64,000 nt of DNA from Obscuribacter phosphatis_A. Its GTDB lineage: Bacteria; Cyanobacteriota; Vampirovibrionia; Obscuribacterales; Obscuribacteraceae. The position numbers were made by a program, and so were the translations under genes. Under the pieces are notes generated by a model that was not told the origin of the DNA, did not search any database, and worked only from the letters and a program-made list of their open reading frames with translations. Position 1 is the stretch's first letter; the number at the start of each line of letters is the position of its first letter. The stretch spans positions 1 through 64,000 of the forward strand of contig JAFLCK010000017.1 in NCBI GenBank assembly GCA_017303615.1. Reading direction: 5' to 3'. Shown one piece after another: positions 1 to 7,930 of the stretch.

Positions 1-1
1 G

Positions 2-136
2 AAGCTTCCAGCCCATGATTTGATTGAGGCAAAGGATGTTTCGCTTGATCAATTGATTCGCGCTCTAACTGAACTGGAACTAGATAAACGTGCTGCTGAT
101 TCCAACTCTGCTTTGCTTATCATTCAAGGAGCATGA
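2..136 (+). CDS. C-terminal end of an unidentified protein (5' truncated by window)
   Basis: An open frame runs in from the window edge and ends at a TGA at 134-136, giving 44 visible residues that begin KLPAHDLIEAKD and end ALLIIQGA. The tail is mildly acidic and helical-looking (LDQLIRALTELELDKRAAD). The family cannot be recognised from this fragment. The absence of stops over 45 codons and the normal codon use make a real gene end plausible, but no homology is claimed. The next 141 bases up to the neighbouring minus-strand gene show no clear terminator. Confidence 0.45.
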   Translation, partial: KLPAHDLIEAKDVSLDQLIRALTELELDKRAADSNSALLIIQGA

Positions 137-277
137 GCGAATTGGCATTCAGAACAGAGGCATGGCAAAAATTCTTGGCACGGCAAACACTTAGCTAAAA
201 GAGAGCGTGTAGTCTTGTTTATCTGTTAGGTTCGTTTATTTTTGCACTCAATATCTCTTGATTGGAAGCATTAATTC

Positions 278-1606
278 CTAGGCTGCTTTTTGTGGCTTTG
301 AGAAAGCCGCAGACAGCAACTCAGGGCTATTGACAGCCTTTATGTGTTTTGAGCCAACATAGCTCCTTTCCAAGCACAACTTAAGTAAGGTGTTGTCTTC
401 GCTCCGCCCCCTTTCACTTTGTAGAATGGTCTCGCACTTTATCAAAGAGAGATAAAGTTGAAGATACTTGCGACTTACTCCTCCAAAAATGCGTTTGATG
501 CCGACTTTGAAGCTTGTTACATGCGCGATTAAACTTTTGGCTCGCGCCTCTGAAGTTCTTCCAGCGCATTTTTCAATCAGGCAGCTGTGAAACTTGTTTG
601 CATGGAAGAAACTAGAAAGCTTACAGTCTCTTCGTTCATCTTGATTTTTATTCGCGCAAGTCTCATTAAACAGAGTCTGACTGCTCATCATCGACCCGTT
701 GCCGCCAGCCAGTATCTGGATTCTTCCAAGAAGCTCCAGAAGGGAGAGCGCGACGTTAAGACGAGATACATCCCATCTCGTTTTCTTGGGAAGATCTTCG
801 ATGGACATATCCTTTCTCTTGAGCAGGTTGAGAATAAGGCGCCCATCCGGAGATAGCTGTTCGCCGTGGATAGTCTTTTTATCCTTTTTCGACGCAGCCT
901 CTCTCTTACTAGCACCACGACTTTTCGTTGCGTTTTTCTTTGAGGCGGGTTCCTGACAGTTGGCGCCAGAGTTTTTGATGTCGTTGCTCTGTGTATAGCT
1001 GTCTTGCATTTCTGCTTTATTTGAATTAGAGGCTTTCTCTTCTTTAGCTTTCCTCTTGTCGTAGATTTCGATTTCTTCCGAGATTGGCTTGCAGAGCTTT
1101 GAAGTTAGTATGCTTCTTTTTCTAATTATATCGAAGAAGTGAATTGACGAAACCTCACAAGTTTTACTCGTTCGTGTTTCGGCAAGCACGCACATAATGC
1201 TCTTATTTATATGTTGAGCGGAGGAACTGGCAATACCGGTGATATCTGCAAGAAAGCAGGAATTTATGATAATGCTGTGATCTGCGAGCCAAATTGCTGC
1301 ATACCAAGCCCATAGTTTGCGCACTCTCGAGAAGAAAGTATTGGACGTTATGCTTCCGTCTATCTTACATAGAGGGCAGCTGTATTTTCTTTTGGATATA
1401 GCAAACTTTAGGTCTGTCCCATAGCAGTTTCTACAGTAAAGCAGATCGTCCTTTTGCAGCTGATTGACTAGGTCATTCCAGCAAGCTTTATCATTTGGGA
1501 AATTCGTCTTGAAGTCTAGCCAGACTCTTTTGAATCTAGCTCTCTCTTCCTTGTCTGCAAACCTGTTATTTATTGCAGCTTGCTCGATGATTCTTTTCTG
1601 CTTCAT
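278..1606 (-). CDS. Transposase-derived protein: IS1595-like zinc ribbon, DprA-like winged helix, IS1595-like tail
   Basis: This 442-residue protein has three recognisable parts. Residues 58-80 form a zinc ribbon (C58, C61, C77, C80). It is followed by a TSNTFF...WYAAIWLA...ADITGIASSSA segment that resembles the N-terminal ribbon and helix-turn-helix of IS1595-type transposases. Residues 185-250 are a Lys/Ser/Glu-rich linker. Residues 251-306 (LSPDGRLILNLL...LSLLELLGRIQ..AGG) look like the winged helix at the end of DprA. Residues 366-390 contain IFGGVSRKYLQLYL, resembling the conserved end of IS1595 transposases. I see no DDE/DDN catalytic core, so transposition seems unlikely. A domesticated DNA-binding or regulatory role is an inference. 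The gene has ATG at 1604-1606 and lies beside a Xer-type recombinase gene on the same strand, separated by a large palindrome. Confidence 0.6.
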   Translation of the reverse strand: MKQKRIIEQAAINNRFADKEERARFKRVWLDFKTNFPNDKACWNDLVNQLQKDDLLYCRNCYGTDLKFAISKRKYSCPLCKIDGSITSNTFFSRVRKLWAWYAAIWLADHSIIINSCFLADITGIASSSAQHINKSIMCVLAETRTSKTCEVSSIHFFDIIRKRSILTSKLCKPISEEIEIYDKRKAKEEKASNSNKAEMQDSYTQSNDIKNSGANCQEPASKKNATKSRGASKREAASKKDKKTIHGEQLSPDGRLILNLLKRKDMSIEDLPKKTRWDVSRLNVALSLLELLGRIQILAGGNGSMMSSQTLFNETCANKNQDERRDCKLSSFFHANKFHSCLIEKCAGRTSEARAKSLIAHVTSFKVGIKRIFGGVSRKYLQLYLSLIKCETILQSERGRSEDNTLLKLCLERSYVGSKHIKAVNSPELLSAAFSKPQKAA

Positions 1607-1670
1607 TTTTTCAAGCCTCTCGTCCCTCTTATAAGAAGACGTAATTTGGCGTGAAAAAGTTCAAGAGTTT

Positions 1671-1716
1671 GTGATTAAAAACCTTTGACCGATATCGGTT
1701 TAAGGTTTTCAATCAC
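1671..1716. repeat. Near-perfect 46-bp palindrome with weaker outer arms
   Basis: The left half at 1671-1693 (GTGATT...CCGAT) and the right half at 1694-1716 (ATCGG...AATCAC) are reverse complements at 20 of 23 positions. Shorter outer arms, TTCAAG at 1660-1665 and CTTGAA at 1725-1730, extend the symmetry. It lies between the stop of the recombinase gene and the start of the transposase-like gene, both on the minus strand. No T-run follows on the minus strand, so it is not a typical intrinsic terminator. An operator, a recombination site, a MITE/REP-like hairpin or an RNA processing signal are all possible. Confidence 0.7.
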
Positions 1717-1763
1717 CCGCAAGCCTTGAATTTTTGAGTGTTTACGAGCCTCTCGCCGATTGA

Positions 1764-2942
1764 TTAATTAATTGCCTCGGAGGTCTCTGGCAGATGTGTC
1801 GCAAAGCCCATTTGTGCTTGTTGATATGCAGTCTTAAGATGGGCTCTTGAAACGTGGGTATATAACTGGGTTGTCACTAGATTTGAGTGTCCAAGAAGTT
1901 CCTGCACCGCTCTCAAGTCCGCTCCATTTTCAAGCAAATGCGTAGCAAAGCTGTGTCTTAGCGTGTGAGGCGAAATATCCTTTTTGATGCCTGCCTTTAG
2001 TGCCAGCCTCTTTATAAGTTGCCATACTATTAGTCTGGAAAGCTGCTTTCCCTCGCCATCGATGAATAAGAATTCTTCTGTGTTTCCTTTGCTTGGTTTG
2101 GTTGATTTTCTTCTGGGCCTTCCCACTTTGTTCTTTGGAGGGGCTTGACCCCCTTGCTTTTCCTTTCTAGCTCGTAAGTGCTCGTTGAGAGCCCTTATGG
2201 CTTCCATACCTATAGGAACAATCCGTTCTTTATTGCCTTTACCTAAGCAGTGCACATAATTTTGCTTTAAATTGAGATCCTTGACCCGAAGTCCGACAAG
2301 TTCAGATACTCGCAGCCCTGCTCCATAGAGAAGTTCCAATATGGCTTTGTCTCTTGATTCAACTGCCGCTTCGATCAAGCATTGCATTTCTTGCGTGGTC
2401 AGCACTTGCGGAAGCTTCTTCTGTTTATGCGGCGACTCAAAGGTTTCAAGAGGATCTTCGCTTGTTCTGCCGGTGGTAACCAACCAAGCAAACCAGCCTC
2501 TCAAGCTAGCTAGCTTTCTTGCCAGGCTAGCGGTCGCTTGGCCTTCTCTCTTGAGTATTGCAAGAAAGCGAGTGACGTCTCCACGTGAAGGTAATTCTTT
2601 GCCGACGTTGATATTGTCGCTTTCGAACCAAAGGCAGAAGGCTTCGAGATCTCTGCTATACGCCCAGAGTGTATTTTCGGACAAAGATCTTTCTGATTTG
2701 ACATAGAGCAGATAGGGCTTCAACCATCTCCTCAATGATGCCTTATTTGAGGTGGCACTCTCTTGAACTCGACTCTTAGCTTGCTTGCCTGTTGCTGATA
2801 AAGATTGCTTGTCGTTTGTGATACTTGGTTGCGCCGCAACTTTGAGATGCTGCGGCAGGCTAGTCTGCGGAAGCTTGTTTGAGCTGCCTTGCGGCAGCCC
2901 TTGAAAACTATTCGGTTTCTGAATCATGAATATATAGTACAC
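1764..2942 (-). CDS. Tyrosine site-specific recombinase, XerC/XerD type
   Basis: Full-length phage-integrase-family recombinase of 392 residues. The SAM-like core-binding domain is at about 70-170 (YLLYVKSERSLSENTLWAY). The catalytic residues are all visible: R211 in GAGLRVSEL, K235, H326 and R329 in PHTLRH, H352 in LLGHSN, and the nucleophile Y361 in QLYTHV. This fits resolution of chromosome dimers or integration of mobile DNA. It is longer than usual Xer proteins (about 300) because of a 68-residue polar N-terminus and a basic insertion at about 260-290. The start is GTG at 2942 with GAGG just upstream; ATG at 2927 is an alternative. XerC and XerD cannot be distinguished here. Confidence 0.9.
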   Translation of the reverse strand: MYYIFMIQKPNSFQGLPQGSSNKLPQTSLPQHLKVAAQPSITNDKQSLSATGKQAKSRVQESATSNKASLRRWLKPYLLYVKSERSLSENTLWAYSRDLEAFCLWFESDNINVGKELPSRGDVTRFLAILKREGQATASLARKLASLRGWFAWLVTTGRTSEDPLETFESPHKQKKLPQVLTTQEMQCLIEAAVESRDKAILELLYGAGLRVSELVGLRVKDLNLKQNYVHCLGKGNKERIVPIGMEAIRALNEHLRARKEKQGGQAPPKNKVGRPRRKSTKPSKGNTEEFLFIDGEGKQLSRLIVWQLIKRLALKAGIKKDISPHTLRHSFATHLLENGADLRAVQELLGHSNLVTTQLYTHVSRAHLKTAYQQAQMGFATHLPETSEAIN

Positions 2943-2972
2943 ATATCTCCCTCAATAGCAAGGGGGAGATAT
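2943..2972 (-). promoter_or_regulatory. Hairpin covering the recombinase Shine-Dalgarno region
   Basis: ATATCTCCC at 2943-2951 pairs with GGGAGATAT at 2964-2972 across a 12-base loop. On the minus strand the second arm (GGGAGATAT) carries the presumptive ribosome-binding site directly before the GTG start at 2942. The structure could limit translation of the recombinase. It could also be the 3' end of the upstream AsmA-like transcript, but no clean T-run follows it. Confidence 0.4.
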
Positions 2973-2987
2973 TGCCGGTGGTGCCTG

Positions 2988-5900
2988 CTAGAGACCAGGA
3001 ACGGGGTGGGCGCTGGCTGCCTGTTTGTTCGGTAGAAAGCGGAAAGACTTCTCGATAGATTTGGCAATCTGTTTGGCGTCTTGAGCCGGTGCCTGAACCT
3101 TGAAGCTGAAAGCTCTTGGTTTATCTGACGCAATGTCTCCGATAATTGGTAGCGATGGAAGGTTTTCCAGGGCACCAAAGGTGACTTTACTCAAGATACC
3201 GGATACGGTGATATTTCTACTGAGTCTACCAAGAGTGCCGCCCAGAAAACTCTCGGTGACGCGCGGCAGAGTGCCTGCAATCTCGATGTCTACTGTGTTT
3301 TCTGTCAAGTCAGCCGCCCCTGCTCCCCATAGACGCAGATCGTCACCAGAGAAGCGCAATTCCTTGAGGGCTAAGGCGCCTTTATAAATATGGAAGCGGC
3401 TAGTGAGTTCATTAAACTCTCCGCTCCGCACCGGCGCCACCGACTGCAAAAGATTGTTGAGATTGAAACCTAATATCCCTTGCGATAGCAAGTTTGCTTG
3501 TGTCAACTTCGTCTGCAGCTGACCAAAGCGAGCAACGATTCCCTTTTCTATATTTATGCTGCCGGTGCCTTCCAGATTTGTCAGCATTTCTTTGTCGCTT
3601 GTTCCTCGCGTGGTTAGGTGCAATTCACCGTCTAGTGCACCGGTCATTTCGTCTGGTGCATCAAAGACGCGGTCCACTATCTCTTCCATGTGAATCTTAG
3701 AAAGGTAAGCATTGAATGCGGTGGCATTTCTAGCTAGATCGAATGAGCCGTCCATCTTGATGTGCCCACCTGCGGCACGGGCAGTCACATCTTTTAAATG
3801 AATTTTGGGCGGATTGGTTGTGCCGTCTTTGCCGGTTGTGCCGGCGCTTAGCACCTCGACTACGCCACCGATGTCATTGACGCGCAGCTTGCGATATCTT
3901 AGACGGTCTATGTCCACGCGGGCAACAGAGATTGCATCTGGTGAGTTCTTCACTGCCGAGATGTTCTCGGTGGCTATGGTGCCGTTGACGTCATAAATTT
4001 CATAGTCTTTATTGCCGACTCTATCTAATGATAGTTTGCCGCTCAGCTTAGGTTGTCTGATTGTTCCCTCTACGGCAATAGAACCATCAATGGTGCCAAG
4101 CATATTGGCTGTATTGAGATTTGGGTCGACTAGTCCAATAATTGTCTTGGCTGGTACCGGGTTTGGTGACAAAACAGTGAGATTGATTGAGTCGTCGATC
4201 CACCTATAGCCGCCTTGTGCCTTAAGTCCGGCTTCACCGACCAACAAGTTTGTGCTATGCAAAGTCATGCCGTTCTTGTCTAGACTGACTGAACCGTCGA
4301 GGTTCAGTTCGTCTCCTTTGGGTTGGTTTATGGTGAAAAGCGGTGTGGAAATTCTCAGATCGTTATTGGCATCTGCATGGCAGTTGAAAATCATGCTGTT
4401 GTTCTCAGGATTACCCTGTACCTGGGCTTTGATCAGCAGCGGACCTTTTGAAAGCACTTCCATCTTGCCTGAGGTAAGGCTTTTTGTGATGTGCGGAACC
4501 AAGTCTAAAAACTCATTTGGAGCAAATGTCAGTCTCAGGTCGGTCTTCCAGCTGGGTGTTTTCGATTTATAATCTTTGACCGTACCGTTTAACTGGAACT
4601 CTGATGAACGGATGCTGCCGGAAAGATCTTGAATTAGTAGTTCGTTGCCCGATGCGGCAATGATACCGGCAATTTTCTCTAGAGGCAGCTCTAGTTCGTT
4701 CTTTTGACCGACCAAGGCGCCTACGGAATAGCAGCCGATTACACCTTCAATATCGGCATCGCCGCGGTCTCTTGGTTCCACAACCAAGTCGCCGTAGATT
4801 CGTCCATGCAGATTCTTGATCTTGTAAACATTGAGAAAATCGCGGTATTGCTTTCTTAGCGGCGCAGGCAAAACTGGAGAGGTCAGGTAATAGTCTATAT
4901 CGGCTATATCGATACCATCCGACTTGAGATGCAAGTTAGATAAGCCCGCCTTGCCGCTTAAGTCTGAAATAGTGAGCGAAGTGGTCAGCTTCATACCATG
5001 CGTCACAATATCTACATCGGAAAGAGTGATTTTGTCGTTAGCAAAGACGATTGAACCGGACACGGCATTTAGTGAGCGGCTTAGACCTGGCGGTTGGTAG
5101 GAAATGTCCTCGGGCGCGGCGCTGAGAAAGACTTGGGGCTTTTTGGGATTGCCTGAGATCTTGATCGAAAGCTCTTTGACTCGACCAGTCAAATGGCCTT
5201 CGGTAATTGCCGGAAAGGCAAATCCAAAGAGAGACATGACCTTGCCTAAATTATCGAATTCGATATTGTTTCCATAAAAGGAAATGTCTGACTGGGGCAG
5301 GGCGCCGAGCACATTCTTGATATTACCGGTGAGAGTGAATCTGCCGGTTTTGCCGAATTTGCCTTCGATAGACTTGAGCGCAAGATTGCCGTCTTTCAGG
5401 TCAAGTTTGCCGAGTATATCGCTAGTGGTCAGGCTGCGATCTTTTGCCCCAAAGGAACCGCCCTTAAGCTCAGTGGTCATTGTCATCTCTGGATAGGAAC
5501 GACTGCGCATCTTGCGGACAGTGCCGTTTGCCTTAATCAATCCTTCCACCAGCAGATCTTTGGGGGCTTTGCCTTCTAGATGCGAGGTCAAAAACTTAAC
5601 AGTCTCTTTTGAGTCAAGCGCCTTGGTCCAAACTTTTTTGAGGGAGAGCTGATCAAGGTTGAACTTCAGATCCATTTCGTCTCGCAAGAGGTCGAGCTCG
5701 CCTTCTAGCTTAATCAGCGAGTCCGGCACCGATATCTGTCCGCTATTGATTTTCAGTTTTCGCCCGGGATGGCTCTCGATATGTCCCTTTACTTTGGTTT
5801 CGCGGGTAACACCAGCCAGGGCTAGATAGGGTGCCGATTCCGGAGAAATACTCTCCACCAATTCTCCTATCGGCAGACCTTCCAATTCCATCTTAGTGAT

Positions 5901-7169
5901 GAGTTTTGCCTGTTTGGCAAGTCCTTCTACGTTGATTTGAAAGAAGGCTTTGCCACTGAGTTTGCGAGTTAGGTCTTTTATGGCATCGTTATCTTTATCT
6001 TTTTTCAGCTTGGTTAAATCAAGAGCTTTGCCGACTTTGGTCAGGTCGGCAATATTGCTTTCGACATCGACTTTATAGCTTGGTTCTTTGCCCTGCCAAT
6101 CGTTGAGGTTGCCCTTGGAACTAATGGCGATGCCGCCAATATTGAGTGAAAGGTCTTTCCATTTCAATTCATTTTTATCTAGGCTGATGGCGCCCTGTGA
6201 TTTCACATCATTGGTTTTGATTTCACCGATGTTTCGACCCTTAAGCGAGAGGTCTTTGAATTCTGTCGATATGGTTGAATTGAAGCCCTTGTTGACGTCG
6301 CCGTTCAGATCCATTTTGAAACTAACTAGAGCATCCAAATCAGAGACCGGGCGTTTTTGTTTGTCTCCACTGCCTGCTAGAGTCGCCTTCTGTTCTTTAT
6401 CGTCTAAGGCGATAGCCAAGAGTTTGCGCAGGTCGTCGCTGTGCATATCGCTGGCGCTGAGGTTGAGGCTCAGGGCTGTGTCAATCAAGCCTTTCTTGCT
6501 ACCCGTGGTAAAGCCTTCGACACGCAAATAATTTCTTGCTTTGGCATTGTCGGAACTCGGCAGGGCCAGGCTCAAATAAATAGGCAGCTTCTGATCGGGG
6601 CGCGGCCAGTTGAATTTGAAAGTAACGTCTTCCAAGTTCACTGCTTCTTTGACCACCGCATCTTTGCTTTCGTCCTTGACCAAGACTTTGCCGCCGTCCA
6701 CCTGGATAAAGTGCACTTCTGTTGAATCGACAAGTAGGTCTTCAAAATTCCAGCCGCCCGGCTTGAGCTTGACTGCGTGAAATTCAGGATGATCAAATTT
6801 GAGATGTTTCAAGACTACTTTGCCGGTGAGCAAAGCTCTCGTCGAGAGACCGAGGTTGATGCTGCGTGCCTTCAGAAATGGGTCGCCATTTTTCTCTTCG
6901 ACAATGATATTGCGGGTGGTGATGGTAATTCCGTTCAGACCAAGGTACCAGCGCAAATGTCCGAGCTTAACTGGTCTGTGCAGCGCTTCTGCCATTACTT
7001 CTTGCATTTTCGGACGAGCCCAATCAATATTGATCATGAGCGCGACGCCAACTAATATGATGATTGAAAAGATCCAGCCCACCAAGAAGCGCAAAATCAG
7101 CCAAGACGTGTTCACCGTGCTTGACTGGGTTTTGATTTCAACTTTGGTTTCTGTTTCCAATTGGCTCAC
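2988..7169 (-). CDS. AsmA/YhdP/TamB-like inner-membrane-anchored periplasmic protein
   Basis: Very large protein of 1393 residues. One N-terminal membrane helix lies at about 23-47 (WLILRFLVGWIFSIIILVGVA). It is followed by an AsmA-type N-terminal region (VKLGHLRW, FLKARSINLGLSTRALL, VVLKHLKFDHPEF, GGWNFEDLL). The rest is a long repetitive beta-rich body with many segments of the form LxGxxSLD, GKLSLDR or IKMDGSFDL, ending in an AsmA-like C-terminal region (LALKELRFSGDDLRLWGAGAADL). Known relatives bridge the periplasm and carry phospholipids to the outer membrane, so its presence argues for a diderm envelope. The choice among AsmA, YhdP and TamB is uncertain. It is transcribed divergently from the small secreted protein at 7259. 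Confidence 0.8.
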   Translation of the reverse strand: MSQLETETKVEIKTQSSTVNTSWLILRFLVGWIFSIIILVGVALMINIDWARPKMQEVMAEALHRPVKLGHLRWYLGLNGITITTRNIIVEEKNGDPFLKARSINLGLSTRALLTGKVVLKHLKFDHPEFHAVKLKPGGWNFEDLLVDSTEVHFIQVDGGKVLVKDESKDAVVKEAVNLEDVTFKFNWPRPDQKLPIYLSLALPSSDNAKARNYLRVEGFTTGSKKGLIDTALSLNLSASDMHSDDLRKLLAIALDDKEQKATLAGSGDKQKRPVSDLDALVSFKMDLNGDVNKGFNSTISTEFKDLSLKGRNIGEIKTNDVKSQGAISLDKNELKWKDLSLNIGGIAISSKGNLNDWQGKEPSYKVDVESNIADLTKVGKALDLTKLKKDKDNDAIKDLTRKLSGKAFFQINVEGLAKQAKLITKMELEGLPIGELVESISPESAPYLALAGVTRETKVKGHIESHPGRKLKINSGQISVPDSLIKLEGELDLLRDEMDLKFNLDQLSLKKVWTKALDSKETVKFLTSHLEGKAPKDLLVEGLIKANGTVRKMRSRSYPEMTMTTELKGGSFGAKDRSLTTSDILGKLDLKDGNLALKSIEGKFGKTGRFTLTGNIKNVLGALPQSDISFYGNNIEFDNLGKVMSLFGFAFPAITEGHLTGRVKELSIKISGNPKKPQVFLSAAPEDISYQPPGLSRSLNAVSGSIVFANDKITLSDVDIVTHGMKLTTSLTISDLSGKAGLSNLHLKSDGIDIADIDYYLTSPVLPAPLRKQYRDFLNVYKIKNLHGRIYGDLVVEPRDRGDADIEGVIGCYSVGALVGQKNELELPLEKIAGIIAASGNELLIQDLSGSIRSSEFQLNGTVKDYKSKTPSWKTDLRLTFAPNEFLDLVPHITKSLTSGKMEVLSKGPLLIKAQVQGNPENNSMIFNCHADANNDLRISTPLFTINQPKGDELNLDGSVSLDKNGMTLHSTNLLVGEAGLKAQGGYRWIDDSINLTVLSPNPVPAKTIIGLVDPNLNTANMLGTIDGSIAVEGTIRQPKLSGKLSLDRVGNKDYEIYDVNGTIATENISAVKNSPDAISVARVDIDRLRYRKLRVNDIGGVVEVLSAGTTGKDGTTNPPKIHLKDVTARAAGGHIKMDGSFDLARNATAFNAYLSKIHMEEIVDRVFDAPDEMTGALDGELHLTTRGTSDKEMLTNLEGTGSINIEKGIVARFGQLQTKLTQANLLSQGILGFNLNNLLQSVAPVRSGEFNELTSRFHIYKGALALKELRFSGDDLRLWGAGAADLTENTVDIEIAGTLPRVTESFLGGTLGRLSRNITVSGILSKVTFGALENLPSLPIIGDIASDKPRAFSFKVQAPAQDAKQIAKSIEKSFRFLPNKQAASAHPVPGL

Positions 7170-7258
7170 AAAACCACAAAATCATCTAAAGTATTACTGA
7201 GTCAGCAGGCACACTTGAGACGAAGTCCAAAAAAACAAAACAGGAAACTTACAGATAG

Positions 7259-7897
7259 ATGTCCGCATTTTCCGGCAAGTTTAACCGTTTAGCGATGAAA
7301 GCCTCCCTTTTCATCTTACTGCTCCTTGAAAGTATGTATTTTCCGGCAAGTGAGCCTGTTTTAGCAAGCAACAAAGGCAAGCCCGCAAATAATTGTCATG
7401 GGGGCGCTAAATGCAAACCTCCTGCTCTGCTAAAGCCCCTCAAGCCTAGTCTGGCAGTACCGGCAGATATAGGCTCTGTCCAGCTTGATAGTTCTAAAGA
7501 GTCAGAGTCAAGCAGCTCCAGTTCGTTAGAAAAGAGAGAAGAAGAATTGCTGCAAGCTGCTTTCAAGTATTTGAAGGAAGACAATTTGTCGCTCTCTCTC
7601 GAGTATTTGCGAAAGCTCAAAGAAAGTTATCCTGAAAACAGCGACTATGCTCTTTTTTATTCTATGGCCCTGAAAAGGCAAGATGGCGAAGGTTGGTACC
7701 GCTTTCAAAAATGGAGTGAGGAGGGCAGTCACAAAGGCGAAGGCGGCTCCCGCGCCCAAAGTAATGAAAAGTCATTGTTGCAGCCTGACTTTGCTGGTAA
7801 CGCACTCAAGCAAGAGACCTGGTTATTGTTGGCAAAGCCCAGTGCCAATAGTCTTAGACGGGTCACCCGCACAACCAGCGGCAAAATACGCGACTGA
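7259..7897 (+). CDS. Secreted protein with a TPR-like helical segment, function unknown
   Basis: 212 residues. The N-terminus has a hydrophobic signal segment (ASLFILLLLESMYFPASEPVLA, residues about 15-36). A proline/lysine-rich stretch and a serine run (about 80-90) follow. A helical repeat at about 93-135 (EEELLQAAFKYLKEDNLSLS, LEYLRKLKESYPENSDYALF) resembles a tetratricopeptide unit. The last 70 residues are polar and basic without a recognisable fold, and another frame stays open to 7928, so a late frameshift cannot be excluded. The family was not recognised. Expected location is periplasm or envelope. Confidence 0.6.
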   Translation: MSAFSGKFNRLAMKASLFILLLLESMYFPASEPVLASNKGKPANNCHGGAKCKPPALLKPLKPSLAVPADIGSVQLDSSKESESSSSSSLEKREEELLQAAFKYLKEDNLSLSLEYLRKLKESYPENSDYALFYSMALKRQDGEGWYRFQKWSEEGSHKGEGGSRAQSNEKSLLQPDFAGNALKQETWLLLAKPSANSLRRVTRTTSGKIRD

Positions 7898-7930
7898 GTT
7901 TGCCGCTAGAGCTCTAACCTATTTATGAGT

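Noticed and set aside
1671..1716. Palindrome considered as an intrinsic terminator of the recombinase gene
   Set aside because: There is no T-run after the stem on the minus strand and the stem is much longer than usual.
6088..6531. 147-codon plus-strand frame inside the AsmA-like gene
   Set aside because: Antisense shadow of a clearly coding region; composition is Ser/Leu/Arg-rich, as is typical of shadows.
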